A DNA stretch of 26,905 nucleotides from Streptosporangiaceae bacterium (GTDB taxonomy: Bacteria > Actinomycetota > Actinomycetes > Streptosporangiales > Streptosporangiaceae): positions 1 to 26,905 of the forward strand of contig JASIJN010000091.1 in NCBI GenBank assembly GCA_030050125.1. The letters run 5' to 3'. Below are positions 15,899 to 23,443 of this stretch, one piece after another. Position 1 is the first letter of the stretch; the number at the start of each line of letters is the position of its first letter. Under the pieces are notes generated by a model, which was given only the letters and a program-made list of their open reading frames with translations, ran no database searches and was not told the DNA's origin. The position numbers were made by a program, and so were the translations under genes.

Positions 15899-16909
15899 TC
15901 AGAAGTCGTCGTCGAAGGACACCTCTCCGGTGACGCCGACCTGGTAGGCGGAGACCCGGCGCTCGAAGAAGTTGGACAGTTCCTGAACGTCCTGCAGGTC
16001 CATGAACGCCAGGGGGTTGGCCGAGCCGTACAGCGGCTCGATGCCGAGCTGCGCCAGGCGCCGGTCGGCGACGTGCTGCAGGTAGGCCCGCATGTCGGCC
16101 AGGGACAGCCCCGCCACGCCCGGGCCGAGGAGGTCCTCGGCGAACTGGACCTCGCATTCCACGGCTTCGGCCAGCATCTCGCGGACCTGGGCGGTCATGT
16201 GCCCGTCGAACAGGCCTGGTTCCTGGCGGCGGACGGTGTCAACCACATCGAACGCGAAGGCCATGTGCATGGACTCGTCGCGGAACACCCAGTTGGTGCC
16301 CGAGGCCAGGCCGTTGAGCAGGCCGCGGGAGCGCAGGAAGTAGACGTAGGCGAACGCGCCGTAGAAGAACAGTCCCTCGATGCAGGCGGCGAAGCAGATC
16401 AGGTTGAGCAGGAACGATCGCCGGTCGGCGGCCGTGCGCAGCTCGCGCAGCCCGAAGACGGAGTCGATCCACCTGAAGCAGAACTCGGCCTTGCGGGCGA
16501 TGGAGGGGATGTTCTCCACGGCCGCGAACGCCTGCGCCCGCTCGGTCTCGTCGGGCACGTAGGTGTCCAGCAGGGTGAGGTAGAACTGCACGTGCACGGC
16601 TTCCTCGAACAGCTGCCGGGACAGGTACAGCCGGCCCTCAGGCGAGTTGACGTGCTGGTACAGGTTGAGGACGAGGTTGTTGGCGACGATGGTGTCGCCG
16701 GTGGCGAAGAACGCGACCAGCCGGGAGACCAGGTGCCGCTCCGCGGGTGACAGCTTGCCCAGGTCGGCCAGATCGGAGTGCAGGTCGACTTCCTCGACCG
16801 TCCAGGTGTTCTTGATGGCGTCACGGAACCGGTCGTAGAACTGCGGGTAGCGCATCGGCCGCAGGGTCAGGTCCATGCCGGGGTCGAGCAGCATGTGCGT
16901 CGTGGTCAC
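15899..16909 (-). CDS. nrdB: class Ia ribonucleotide reductase, small (beta) subunit
   Basis: 336 residues from GTG 16909, which overlaps the nrdA stop as GTGA. NrdB holds the diiron-tyrosyl radical cofactor that starts catalysis in NrdA. Diiron ligands are visible in the usual order: D in FFATGDTIVANN, E and H in FEEAVHVQFY, E in CIEGLFFYG, and E and H in RDESMHMAF. The radical tyrosine lies four residues after the first histidine (HVQFY), as in E. coli Tyr122, so this is the Tyr-radical type and not the Tyr-less subclass. The length is normal. Tight overlap with nrdA gives equimolar subunits. A long upstream extension of the frame runs through nrdA and is not coding. Confidence 0.95.
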   Translation of the reverse strand: MTTTHMLLDPGMDLTLRPMRYPQFYDRFRDAIKNTWTVEEVDLHSDLADLGKLSPAERHLVSRLVAFFATGDTIVANNLVLNLYQHVNSPEGRLYLSRQLFEEAVHVQFYLTLLDTYVPDETERAQAFAAVENIPSIARKAEFCFRWIDSVFGLRELRTAADRRSFLLNLICFAACIEGLFFYGAFAYVYFLRSRGLLNGLASGTNWVFRDESMHMAFAFDVVDTVRRQEPGLFDGHMTAQVREMLAEAVECEVQFAEDLLGPGVAGLSLADMRAYLQHVADRRLAQLGIEPLYGSANPLAFMDLQDVQELSNFFERRVSAYQVGVTGEVSFDDDF

Positions 16910-19284
16910 TGGCACGCCTCGCAGGTCTCGGGGTTCTCCAGGGAGCAGGCGACGGCGTCCGCGGCGGCGGCCTGCGTGGCGTCTGCCGCCGGCAGCGCGA
17001 CGGTGGCCTGCTGGATCCGGGTCGCCGGGCGGGATCGCAGGTAATAGGTGGTCTTTAGGCCGGATTTCCAGGCGTGCAGGTACATCGACGACAGCTTGCC
17101 GATGGTGGGGGCGGCCAGGAACAGGTTGAGTGACTGGCTTTGGTCGATATACGGTGCCCGGGCCGCGGCCATGTCGATCAGCGCCCGCTGCGGCAGCTCC
17201 CAGGCGGTGCGGAACAGCTGCCTGGTCGGTTCCGGCAGCGCGGCGATGTGCTGCACCGAGCCGTCGGCCTGCTTGATCCGGTCCCGCACGGCCGGCGTCC
17301 ACAGTCCGTGTGCCTTCAGCTCGGTCACCAGCGCGGTGTTGACCTGAAGAAACTCCCCGGACATGGTCTCGCGCTTGAACAGGTTCGACACCTGCGGCTC
17401 GATGCACTCGTAGCACCCGACGATCGAGGCGATGGTCGCGGTCGGCGCGATCGCGATCAGCAGCGAGTTGCGCAACCCGGTTTGCTTGATCCGTTTGCGC
17501 AGCGCCTTCCACCGGGCCGGCTGGGTGCCCGTCACGCCCCACAGGTCGGGCTGCAGCTGGCCTGCGGCGGCGCGCGTCTGGTCGAACGCCGGGTGCGCGC
17601 CGTGCTCCTCGGCCAGGTCGGCCGAGGCCTCCAGCGCGGTCAGGTGGATCTCCTCGGCGATCCGCGCAGAGAGCTCGCGGCCCTCAGTGGAGTCGAACGG
17701 CAGCCGCAGCGCGAAAAACACATCCTGCAGGCCCATCACGCCCAGCCCGACCGGCCGCCAGCGGGGGTTGGACGCGGACGCCTGCTCGCTGGGGTAGAAG
17801 GTCAGATCGATCACCCGGTCCAGGAACGGGACGGCGGTGCGCACGGTGTCGCGCAGCTTGTCCCAGTCGACCCCCGGCGTGCCGCCGGGACCGGCGGTCA
17901 GGTGGCGGGCCAGGTTGATCGAGCCGAGGTTGCACACGGCGGTCTCGGCGTTCGTCGTCACCTCGGTGATCTCGGTGCACAGGTTCGACAGGTGCACCAC
18001 GCTGCCTGGCTGGCCGACCTGGTTGCACTTGGCGTTGCACGCGTCCTTGAACGTCATCCAGCCGTTGCCGGTCTGGGCCAGGGTGCGCATCATCTTCGCG
18101 TACAGATCGCGCGCCTTCACCTGGCGGACGTAGCGGCCGTCGGTTTCGGCCGCCCGGTAGGCCGCGTCGAACGCCTCGCCCCACAGGTCGGGCAGCTCGG
18201 GCACCTGGTCCGGGTCGATCAGCGACCACAGGCCGTCCGCCTCGACCCGGCGCATGAACTCGTCCGGCAGCCAGTTGGCCAGGTTCAGGTTGTGGGTGCG
18301 CCGGGCGTCCTCCCCGGTGTTGTCACGCAGTTCGAGGAACTCCTCGATGTCGGGATGCCAAGGCTCCAGGTAGACGCAGGCGGCGCCCTTGCGGCGGCCG
18401 CCCTGGTTCACCGCCGCGATCGACGCGTCCAGCGTCCGCAGGAACGGGACGATGCCGTTGGATTTGCCGTTCGTGCCACGGATCAGCGCACCGCGGGATC
18501 GCACCCGTGACCAGGAGATACCGATCCCGCCGGAGAACTTGCTCAGCTGCGCGACCTGCGCGTACCGGGCGTAGATGGAGTCCAGGTCGTCGCGCGGAGA
18601 ATCAACCAGGAAGCAGGAGGACATCTGCGGATGGCTGGTGCCGGAGTTGAACAGCGTCGGGGAGCTGGGCAGATACGCCAGCGTGGACATCAGCCGGTAG
18701 AACTCGACCGCCTCGGCTGGTGTCTGCGATAGCCCGCAGGCCACCCGCGTCAGGAAGTACTGCGGGGTCTCGATCACCATCCGGGTGGACGGGTGCCGCA
18801 GCAGGTACCGGTCGTAGACCGTCTTGATGCCGAAGTACTCGAAGTCCAGGTCGGCGCCGGGGTTGATGGCGTCATCCAGCTTGCGCGCGTTGTCCTTGAC
18901 GAACCGGGCCGTGGCGTCGTTGATCAGCCCTTCGGCCTGACCCAGCGCGACCGACTGGCTGAACGAGGCGATGCCCTGCCCGCGCACCTCCTTGCCGATA
19001 TAGCCGGCCAGCAACCGGCCCGCCAGCCGCGAGTACTGCGGCTCCTCGCCGGTCATCTCCGCGGCCGTCTGGATCGACAGCCGGTCCAGCTCCGCCGTGG
19101 TCGCCCCGTCATACAGGCCGCTGATCGTCTTGGTCGCCACCCGCATGGGGTCGACCTCGTCCAGACCGCCCGCGCACCGTTCAACCGCGCGGACAATCTT
19201 GTTCACGTCGACCGGCTCAGCGTCCCCGTTCCGCTTGCGGACCTGCATCCGCGCCTGCGTCGGCCTGGCCTTAGTGACCGTCAT
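16906..19284 (-). CDS. nrdA: class Ia ribonucleotide reductase, large (alpha) subunit
   Basis: 792 residues. ATG 19284 was chosen for the preceding GAGGAGA; an in-frame upstream start at 19341 lacks such a site. The N-terminal ~90 residues form an ATP-cone (VRKRNGDAEPVDVNKIVRAVE), the dATP/ATP activity switch. Catalytic residues are in NLCTEI (N434, C436, E438), with the redox partner cysteines in SSCFLVD and AVCNLGSINL, and a C-terminal shuttle pair in NPETCEACQ. It reduces ribonucleoside diphosphates to deoxyribonucleotides. It sits behind an AdoCbl riboswitch and NrdR-like boxes, as reported for Streptomyces nrdAB, where B12 shuts this enzyme off in favour of class II NrdJ. The NrdA residues ~489-507 segment is duplicated as a 55-bp inverted copy at 14593-14647. 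Confidence 0.96.
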   Translation of the reverse strand: MTVTKARPTQARMQVRKRNGDAEPVDVNKIVRAVERCAGGLDEVDPMRVATKTISGLYDGATTAELDRLSIQTAAEMTGEEPQYSRLAGRLLAGYIGKEVRGQGIASFSQSVALGQAEGLINDATARFVKDNARKLDDAINPGADLDFEYFGIKTVYDRYLLRHPSTRMVIETPQYFLTRVACGLSQTPAEAVEFYRLMSTLAYLPSSPTLFNSGTSHPQMSSCFLVDSPRDDLDSIYARYAQVAQLSKFSGGIGISWSRVRSRGALIRGTNGKSNGIVPFLRTLDASIAAVNQGGRRKGAACVYLEPWHPDIEEFLELRDNTGEDARRTHNLNLANWLPDEFMRRVEADGLWSLIDPDQVPELPDLWGEAFDAAYRAAETDGRYVRQVKARDLYAKMMRTLAQTGNGWMTFKDACNAKCNQVGQPGSVVHLSNLCTEITEVTTNAETAVCNLGSINLARHLTAGPGGTPGVDWDKLRDTVRTAVPFLDRVIDLTFYPSEQASASNPRWRPVGLGVMGLQDVFFALRLPFDSTEGRELSARIAEEIHLTALEASADLAEEHGAHPAFDQTRAAAGQLQPDLWGVTGTQPARWKALRKRIKQTGLRNSLLIAIAPTATIASIVGCYECIEPQVSNLFKRETMSGEFLQVNTALVTELKAHGLWTPAVRDRIKQADGSVQHIAALPEPTRQLFRTAWELPQRALIDMAAARAPYIDQSQSLNLFLAAPTIGKLSSMYLHAWKSGLKTTYYLRSRPATRIQQATVALPAADATQAAAADAVACSLENPETCEACQ

Positions 19285-19431
19285 CGCTGTCTCCTCGCGA
19301 GATCGCTTCCCCATGGCGCCGATCACGCGGGCACGCGACAAGACCAGCGGCCTGGTTGCGGCAGGTCACCGGGCCCGTCAGCCGTCCCGCGCGGCCCGAG
19401 CCGCCGCGCGCCCCTCGCGCGCGGCACGCTG

Positions 19432-19625
19432 GCAGGTCTTCGGACTCACGGGCACAGCGCCGCACACGCGCTTCCTACTGGCCGTCGCTTCCCAGGCTGA
19501 GACCCAGTGCTGTCGGCGCCGCGCATCCTGACGCGGCCCCGGACGGCTGTCGTTCCCGCTCACCGCTGCGGGGCAGTCCCGGAATTACACCGGGTTCCCT
19601 CTTGCCTCCGCGAACCTGGGAGGCC
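19432..19625 (-). promoter_or_regulatory. cobalamin (AdoCbl) riboswitch upstream of nrdA
   Basis: On the minus strand the conserved cobalamin-aptamer blocks occur in order: AGGTTC (P1 5' side), GGGAACCCGGTGTAATTCC, GGGACTGCCCCGCAGCGGTGA, later CACTGGGTCTCAGCCTGGGA, and finally GAGTCCGAAGACCTGCC closing P1. The element ends about 150 bases before the nrdA ATG. In Streptomyces coelicolor a B12 riboswitch of this kind turns off nrdABS when cobalamin is available, and the arrangement here fits that. The expression platform is probably in 19285-19431, but I did not resolve a terminator or SD-masking helix. Confidence 0.92.
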
Positions 19626-19645
19626 CGCGGAACCAGCTGCGGGCA

Positions 19646-19692
19646 ACACCATATGTGGGAGACTCCGCAATACCTAGCACCACATGTCGTGT
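19646..19692 (-). promoter_or_regulatory. tandem NrdR-like boxes in the nrdAB promoter
   Basis: Two related 16-mers, ACACCATATGTGGGAG (19646-19661, plus strand) and ACACGACATGTGGTGC (19692-19677, minus strand), match the consensus ACACWATATATAGTGT at about 10 and 11 of 16 positions. Their centres are 31 bases apart, the three-helix-turn spacing typical of NrdR box pairs. They lie just upstream of the riboswitch, where the nrdAB promoter must be. The rest of the gap up to 19984 holds no gene. Confidence 0.55.
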
Positions 19693-19984
19693 CGGCGTGT
19701 CGCGTTGTTGAGTCCCTGAACTCGGCGTCCCGGTTACCCGGCGACCGCGGCGCGCACCTGGCGGGCGGCCGCGACCAGGTTGCGCAGGGCGGGTTCGGTC
19801 TCGGCGTACCCGCGGGTCTTCAGCCCGCGGTTGCGATTCCAGGTATCGGACTGTACTCCGTTCGATGCCACTTCCGGGCCGCTCGGAGATCATCACGCAT
19901 CCGTCCCGCGCGGCGAACGGGCGGGAGGGACAGGTTCAGTCCTCGCACGAGAACCGATTGGATGGCCAGCCGCATTCCCTCAGG

Positions 19985-20878
19985 TCATTTTCCGTGCCCA
20001 GCATCAGCCGTGATCGTGGCATAACCCGTGGTCGCGGTCTCTTCAGCGGCGTGCGCCCCTTCCTGAAGCTGGAAGAGCGAGCCGAATGAGCGCTCGGCCA
20101 GTGGAAGGCGCCAGGTCCCTGCCTCCACCCGCGCCACTTGTGAGGTGCAGCCACGAAGGAGCTTGACGCCGGGCTCATTGTGGCTCGCGTGCGGGCCGAA
20201 ATAGATCGGATAGGAGTCCGCGGCCCGGTACGCGGGCAGAAAAGCTCGGCGGAACTTGTCGGAGCGGTTCGGCGACGAGTAGTGCAAGAGCAGGCAATGG
20301 ATGAAGACCACGCTGCCCGCGGGCGCCTCGATCGCCACCGCCGCGCCAGGATCGGGCGCGTCAGGCCCCGTCACCTTGCCGCGGAAATAACCATCGACGT
20401 AATGATTGGCCAGGCCGAGTTTGTGAGAGCCGGGCAGCGCTTGCAGGCAAGCATTTTGCGTGGTGGCGTCGTCCAGGTAGATCAGGGCCGTCACCAGGTC
20501 GGTGTTAGTGTGCGGGTAGTAGGAGAAGTCCTGGTGCCACTCCACGACGCTGCCCACGCGCGGACCCTTCATGTGGAGCTTGCTGTAGTGGAAGAGTATG
20601 TTCGGCCCGATGATCCGCTCGATGACGTCGAGCAACCGCGGGTCGGCCGCGGCCTTTTCAAATTCGGTGTGACGCTTGGTAGGTGACCAGATGCGCCGCG
20701 CGATGGAACTGTCCCCGGGCTCCACCTCAGCAACCGAGCCGATGTCGGGAACGCTGAGGACCTCTGCAATGGCGTCGTTCAGCCGTGCGACATGGTCCGT
20801 GTCGAAGAAGCGCTCCGCCACCGCGAACCCTTGCTGTCGATAGGTCTCCTCCAGCTCGGCCATGTTAGTTACAGTCAT
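19985..20878 (-). CDS. PhyH-family Fe(II)/2-oxoglutarate dioxygenase
   Basis: 297 residues from ATG 20878 (AAGGAG upstream), overlapping the end of the enolpyruvyl-transferase gene by 14 bases. The iron-binding triad is visible: H115-x-D117 in EWHQDFSYYPH and the distal H199 in HYSSPNRS, followed by the 2-oxoglutarate-binding R210/R211. ALPGSHKLG near 148-155 is the usual PhyH turn. Such enzymes hydroxylate, or sometimes halogenate or desaturate, an unactivated carbon; an Asp rather than Gly/Ala in HxD argues against halogenation. It is the last gene of operon B, so it probably tailors the product or a building block of that pathway. Confidence 0.92.
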   Translation of the reverse strand: MTVTNMAELEETYRQQGFAVAERFFDTDHVARLNDAIAEVLSVPDIGSVAEVEPGDSSIARRIWSPTKRHTEFEKAAADPRLLDVIERIIGPNILFHYSKLHMKGPRVGSVVEWHQDFSYYPHTNTDLVTALIYLDDATTQNACLQALPGSHKLGLANHYVDGYFRGKVTGPDAPDPGAAVAIEAPAGSVVFIHCLLLHYSSPNRSDKFRRAFLPAYRAADSYPIYFGPHASHNEPGVKLLRGCTSQVARVEAGTWRLPLAERSFGSLFQLQEGAHAAEETATTGYATITADAGHGK

Positions 20879-22316
20879 CTGTTCTGGGCTCCTTTTCGTC
20901 TCGCGGCCCGGCAAACCCGGATCGCACGGGATACACTGCGTCGGTGCTCGGGCCGAGCGACCCTTCGTAGCTGCTCGCGTCATCTATGAGCGAGGTCTTG
21001 ACACCGGCTTTTGCGAATTCAGAAAGAAACTCGGGGAAGGACAGGCGAACGCCTTCGGAACCCGAGAACACATTGGCTGATCTCATGCGGAGACCGGCCA
21101 CGAAGAGCGACATGAAGATACGGTGGTCGCTCCAGCTCGAGAACATTCGCCCGCCCGGATGCGAAGACGCGCCGAAGACCTCGAAGCCGTCGCAGTCCCC
21201 GTGGTCATAAATCAGCTTGATGTCGACACCCGCGCGCGAGAGCTCCGCGACCATGGCCTCGATGCGAGAAGTCTTGTGAAACCGCGTGATCTTTCCGCCG
21301 GTGACCCGCAGGCTGCCATCCACGTACGCCCCCACCGCCGCCAGGGTTGGCACGATGTTAGGGCAATCGGTCACGTCGATCTCGAAATTACCGCGAAGGC
21401 TCCCTGGAGAGTTCTCAACGATCAGGCAGGAGGTGGTGCGGTCGAACGTCATCCGTATCCCGAGCCGTTCGAGAATGGGGATGATAGCATATTCGCCCTG
21501 TGCGCTCTCGCCGTACATGCCCGTCAGGACGGATTTCCCCGGGTAAAGGGCGGCCGTGGCCAGCAGATAGGACGCCGACGTATAGTCCTCGCGCACCGTC
21601 ACCTCTTGCGCGCGGTAGGAAGAAGGCTCCACGCGATAATGGCAGTAATCGCTCGACGCGAAGACCTCGACGCCCGCCCGGGTCAGGCATGAGAGGGTCT
21701 GCCGGATGTACGACTGCGAATAAATTTCGCCCGTTACTTCTATTTCCACAGGACTGTCGGCGAACGGCGCCGCGAACAAGATGGCGGTGATGAACTGCGA
21801 ACTGATGTCACCTGGCAAGCGGCACGTGCCACCCTTCAGGCCGCCGCCCCAGTTGACGACGGGAGCGTTCCCCTCACGGCAGATGGCCTCGACGTCCGCG
21901 CCGAGCTCGCGGAGCGCATCGAGCAGTGGTGCCATCACGCGGTTGCACAGGGTCTCGTCACCGCTGATCACCACCGGCGACGAGTGCACCGAGCACAGCG
22001 CCGCCATCGTCCGAAACACGAGGGCCGAGCCATCGGCCCTGATCACACGCCTGTTGTGGCGGAATGACCGCCCGCAACCCCGGATCTCCAGATGTCCCTC
22101 GCGCTCAACGATCTCGGCACCCAGCGCGCGGCACGCGCGCTTCATGGTCTCGGTCTCATCGGACCGTAGATCGTTGAACACCCGCGAAACGCCATCCGCG
22201 AGCGTGCCCGCCAGAATGGCTCTTTGCGTTTCGGGCTTCGAAGAGGGGACGCGAAAGGTCCCTGAGAAGGACTCCAGTGGATCAACCTTGAGCAGCTTTC
22301 CGGTCTCCATGTTCAT
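20865..22316 (-). CDS. EPSP-synthase-like enolpyruvyl transferase with altered active site
   Basis: 483 residues; ATG 22316, 36 bases after the diiron oxidase gene. The two-domain AroA/MurA fold is recognisable by SSKPETQRAIL (25-35; PGSKS position, Lys27), R126 in LCNRVMAPLLDALRELGA, GDISSQFITAIL (169-180), D317 in IDVTDCPNIVPTLAAVGA, and SWSDHRIFMSLFVAGL (394-409). Compared with E. coli AroA, the NAGT loop is replaced by DGSALVFR (95-102). The KETDR segment reads HKTSR (347-351), placing Lys348 where the catalytic Glu341 should be, and the Lys411 position is Leu. PEP-binding Arg positions (126, 351, 399) appear kept, so PEP is probably still used but the acceptor differs from shikimate 3-phosphate. 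The closest functional analogy I know is NikO/PolA, which enolpyruvylate UMP in nikkomycin/polyoxin biosynthesis. The alignment is by eye. Confidence 0.85.
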   Translation of the reverse strand: MNMETGKLLKVDPLESFSGTFRVPSSKPETQRAILAGTLADGVSRVFNDLRSDETETMKRACRALGAEIVEREGHLEIRGCGRSFRHNRRVIRADGSALVFRTMAALCSVHSSPVVISGDETLCNRVMAPLLDALRELGADVEAICREGNAPVVNWGGGLKGGTCRLPGDISSQFITAILFAAPFADSPVEIEVTGEIYSQSYIRQTLSCLTRAGVEVFASSDYCHYRVEPSSYRAQEVTVREDYTSASYLLATAALYPGKSVLTGMYGESAQGEYAIIPILERLGIRMTFDRTTSCLIVENSPGSLRGNFEIDVTDCPNIVPTLAAVGAYVDGSLRVTGGKITRFHKTSRIEAMVAELSRAGVDIKLIYDHGDCDGFEVFGASSHPGGRMFSSWSDHRIFMSLFVAGLRMRSANVFSGSEGVRLSFPEFLSEFAKAGVKTSLIDDASSYEGSLGPSTDAVYPVRSGFAGPRDEKEPRTDDCN

Positions 22317-22352
22317 CGATTCGCTCTCGATTTCCGCGACGCGGGCTCCCAG

Positions 22353-23129
22353 TCAGGCGACGGTGACCGATTCGGACTCAGGCGTGGCCTCCGCCGATGT
22401 CTTCGCCACCGTGTCCTCATATATCTCCCTGAAGAACATCGCGAGGATTTCCTGCACGTCGTCGATGTACTTGAACACAGACTGGAAGTCCTCCTCGCTG
22501 AAGATTAGCTGTGAGAGGATCTTCCACATCTCCATGGCGTGGTCCTCGGTGGTGTCCACGTGCAGGTGGGCGGCCTGGCCTTTCACCATGTCCTTCCCGA
22601 GCTTCTCCTGAAGAGATGTCACGATCGCTGGCTGGAGTTTCTGCTGCGTGTACTCGACCAGGTAATTCGACACGACAGGCGCCAGCGGCGACTCGTGCTC
22701 CAGAGCGTAATAAAAGAACCCTTCGAAGAGGCGTGTCGACAGGTAGGGCTCCGTGTTGTAAATTTCCTCCATGGTAATTCCCGCCGCCTCGCAGTCGGCC
22801 ATGTACAACCGGTCGTGCATCATCTCCTCGCCCTGGTAAAGCGCGTAGTCATGAGCCGCCTTGGGGGATATCTGGGCAATCTTGTATATGGCCTTGGACT
22901 GGCTCACGCGAGACAGCCGGATTCGCCAGACATGCTCGATGAGTGTCCGGCGGTAATATGCTTGGTGGAGCTTCTTGTCGGTGAGGTGGGAGGCAAAAGG
23001 AACTGTCCGCTTCCACTCTTCCATCTTCTTGTCGAGATAGGCATCGAGCTCGGCCTTCTTCTCAAGCCCCTCCGCCTCGGAAAAATACGGCTTCGGATGG
23101 GTGATCCCAGTATTGTGTACGCGGTTCAT
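22353..23129 (-). CDS. heme-oxygenase-like diiron oxidase (HDO family)
   Basis: 258 residues from ATG 23129 (AAGGGAG seven bases upstream), overlapping the stop of the preceding small ORF as ATGA. The protein is all-helical. Candidate iron ligands, in the order expected for Haem_oxygenas_2/iron-containing redox enzymes, are E65/H66 in LIEHVWRIR, E101/E102 and H105 in YQGEEMMHDRLY, H188/H190 with D192, and D196/H197 in HLHVDTTEDHAMEMW. Relatives include UndA, SznF, BesC and related natural-product enzymes, which use O2 on amino acids or fatty acids for N-oxygenation, C-C cleavage or desaturation. It is flanked by an ATP-grasp ligase and an enolpyruvyl transferase, so an amino-acid-derived substrate is likely. 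The exact chemistry is not deducible. Confidence 0.85.
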   Translation of the reverse strand: MNRVHNTGITHPKPYFSEAEGLEKKAELDAYLDKKMEEWKRTVPFASHLTDKKLHQAYYRRTLIEHVWRIRLSRVSQSKAIYKIAQISPKAAHDYALYQGEEMMHDRLYMADCEAAGITMEEIYNTEPYLSTRLFEGFFYYALEHESPLAPVVSNYLVEYTQQKLQPAIVTSLQEKLGKDMVKGQAAHLHVDTTEDHAMEMWKILSQLIFSEEDFQSVFKYIDDVQEILAMFFREIYEDTVAKTSAEATPESESVTVA

Positions 23130-23443
23130 GGTAATCTCCCTTTCGGGCATCGCTGGCCCACAATCGAACGGACGGTCAGATGAGACTGGGCGGCGCGCGG
23201 CGCCAGATTCGATAGCGGCGGCCGCGACCACCTCCGGGTTCCCGAGCCACGGTGTTGCCCTCGTGCGACCGGCGGTAAGCCCCTGCCGGGTCGAGCGAAA
23301 TCGCCGGCAACCGGGGTGAAACCAGGGGTGCCGACGCGCGCCAGGTCTTCTCCCGGGCGCAGCGTAGCCTTGCCGCGGGCTTCGAGCTTCCCTCGCTCAT
23401 GGGGGCCGAATACCGGGTAGGCCGGGTCAGCGATACCGGACAT
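23126..23443 (-). CDS. small ORF fitted between ATP-grasp 3 and the diiron oxidase
   Basis: 105 codons from ATG 23443. The start lies 17 bases inside the end of ATP-grasp 3, with GGAG seven bases upstream. The TGA at 23126-23128 overlaps the diiron-oxidase ATG (ATGA). This exact fit suggests a translationally coupled gene. The first ~55 residues (MSGIADPAYPVFGPHERG..., then LRPGEDLARVGTPGFTPVAGDF) have good third-position GC. The rest is Arg/Gly/Pro-rich and includes a rare TTA codon. A neighbouring frame (GAYRRSHEGNTVAREPGGGR, stop at 23176) has equally good codon use from about 23280, so a frameshift is possible. I recognise no family. Candidates are a small partner protein, a peptide substrate, or a decayed gene. 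Confidence 0.5.
   Translation of the reverse strand: MSGIADPAYPVFGPHERGKLEARGKATLRPGEDLARVGTPGFTPVAGDFARPGRGLPPVARGQHRGSGTRRWSRPPLSNLAPRAAQSHLTVRSIVGQRCPKGRLP

Noticed and set aside
16910..17542. N-terminal extension of the nrdB frame into nrdA
   Set aside because: The open frame continues upstream, but the GTG at 16909 overlapping the nrdA stop gives the normal NrdB length and N-terminus.
17140..18510. 456-codon plus-strand open frame opposite nrdA
   Set aside because: Antisense of a highly conserved enzyme gene; the residues resemble no family.
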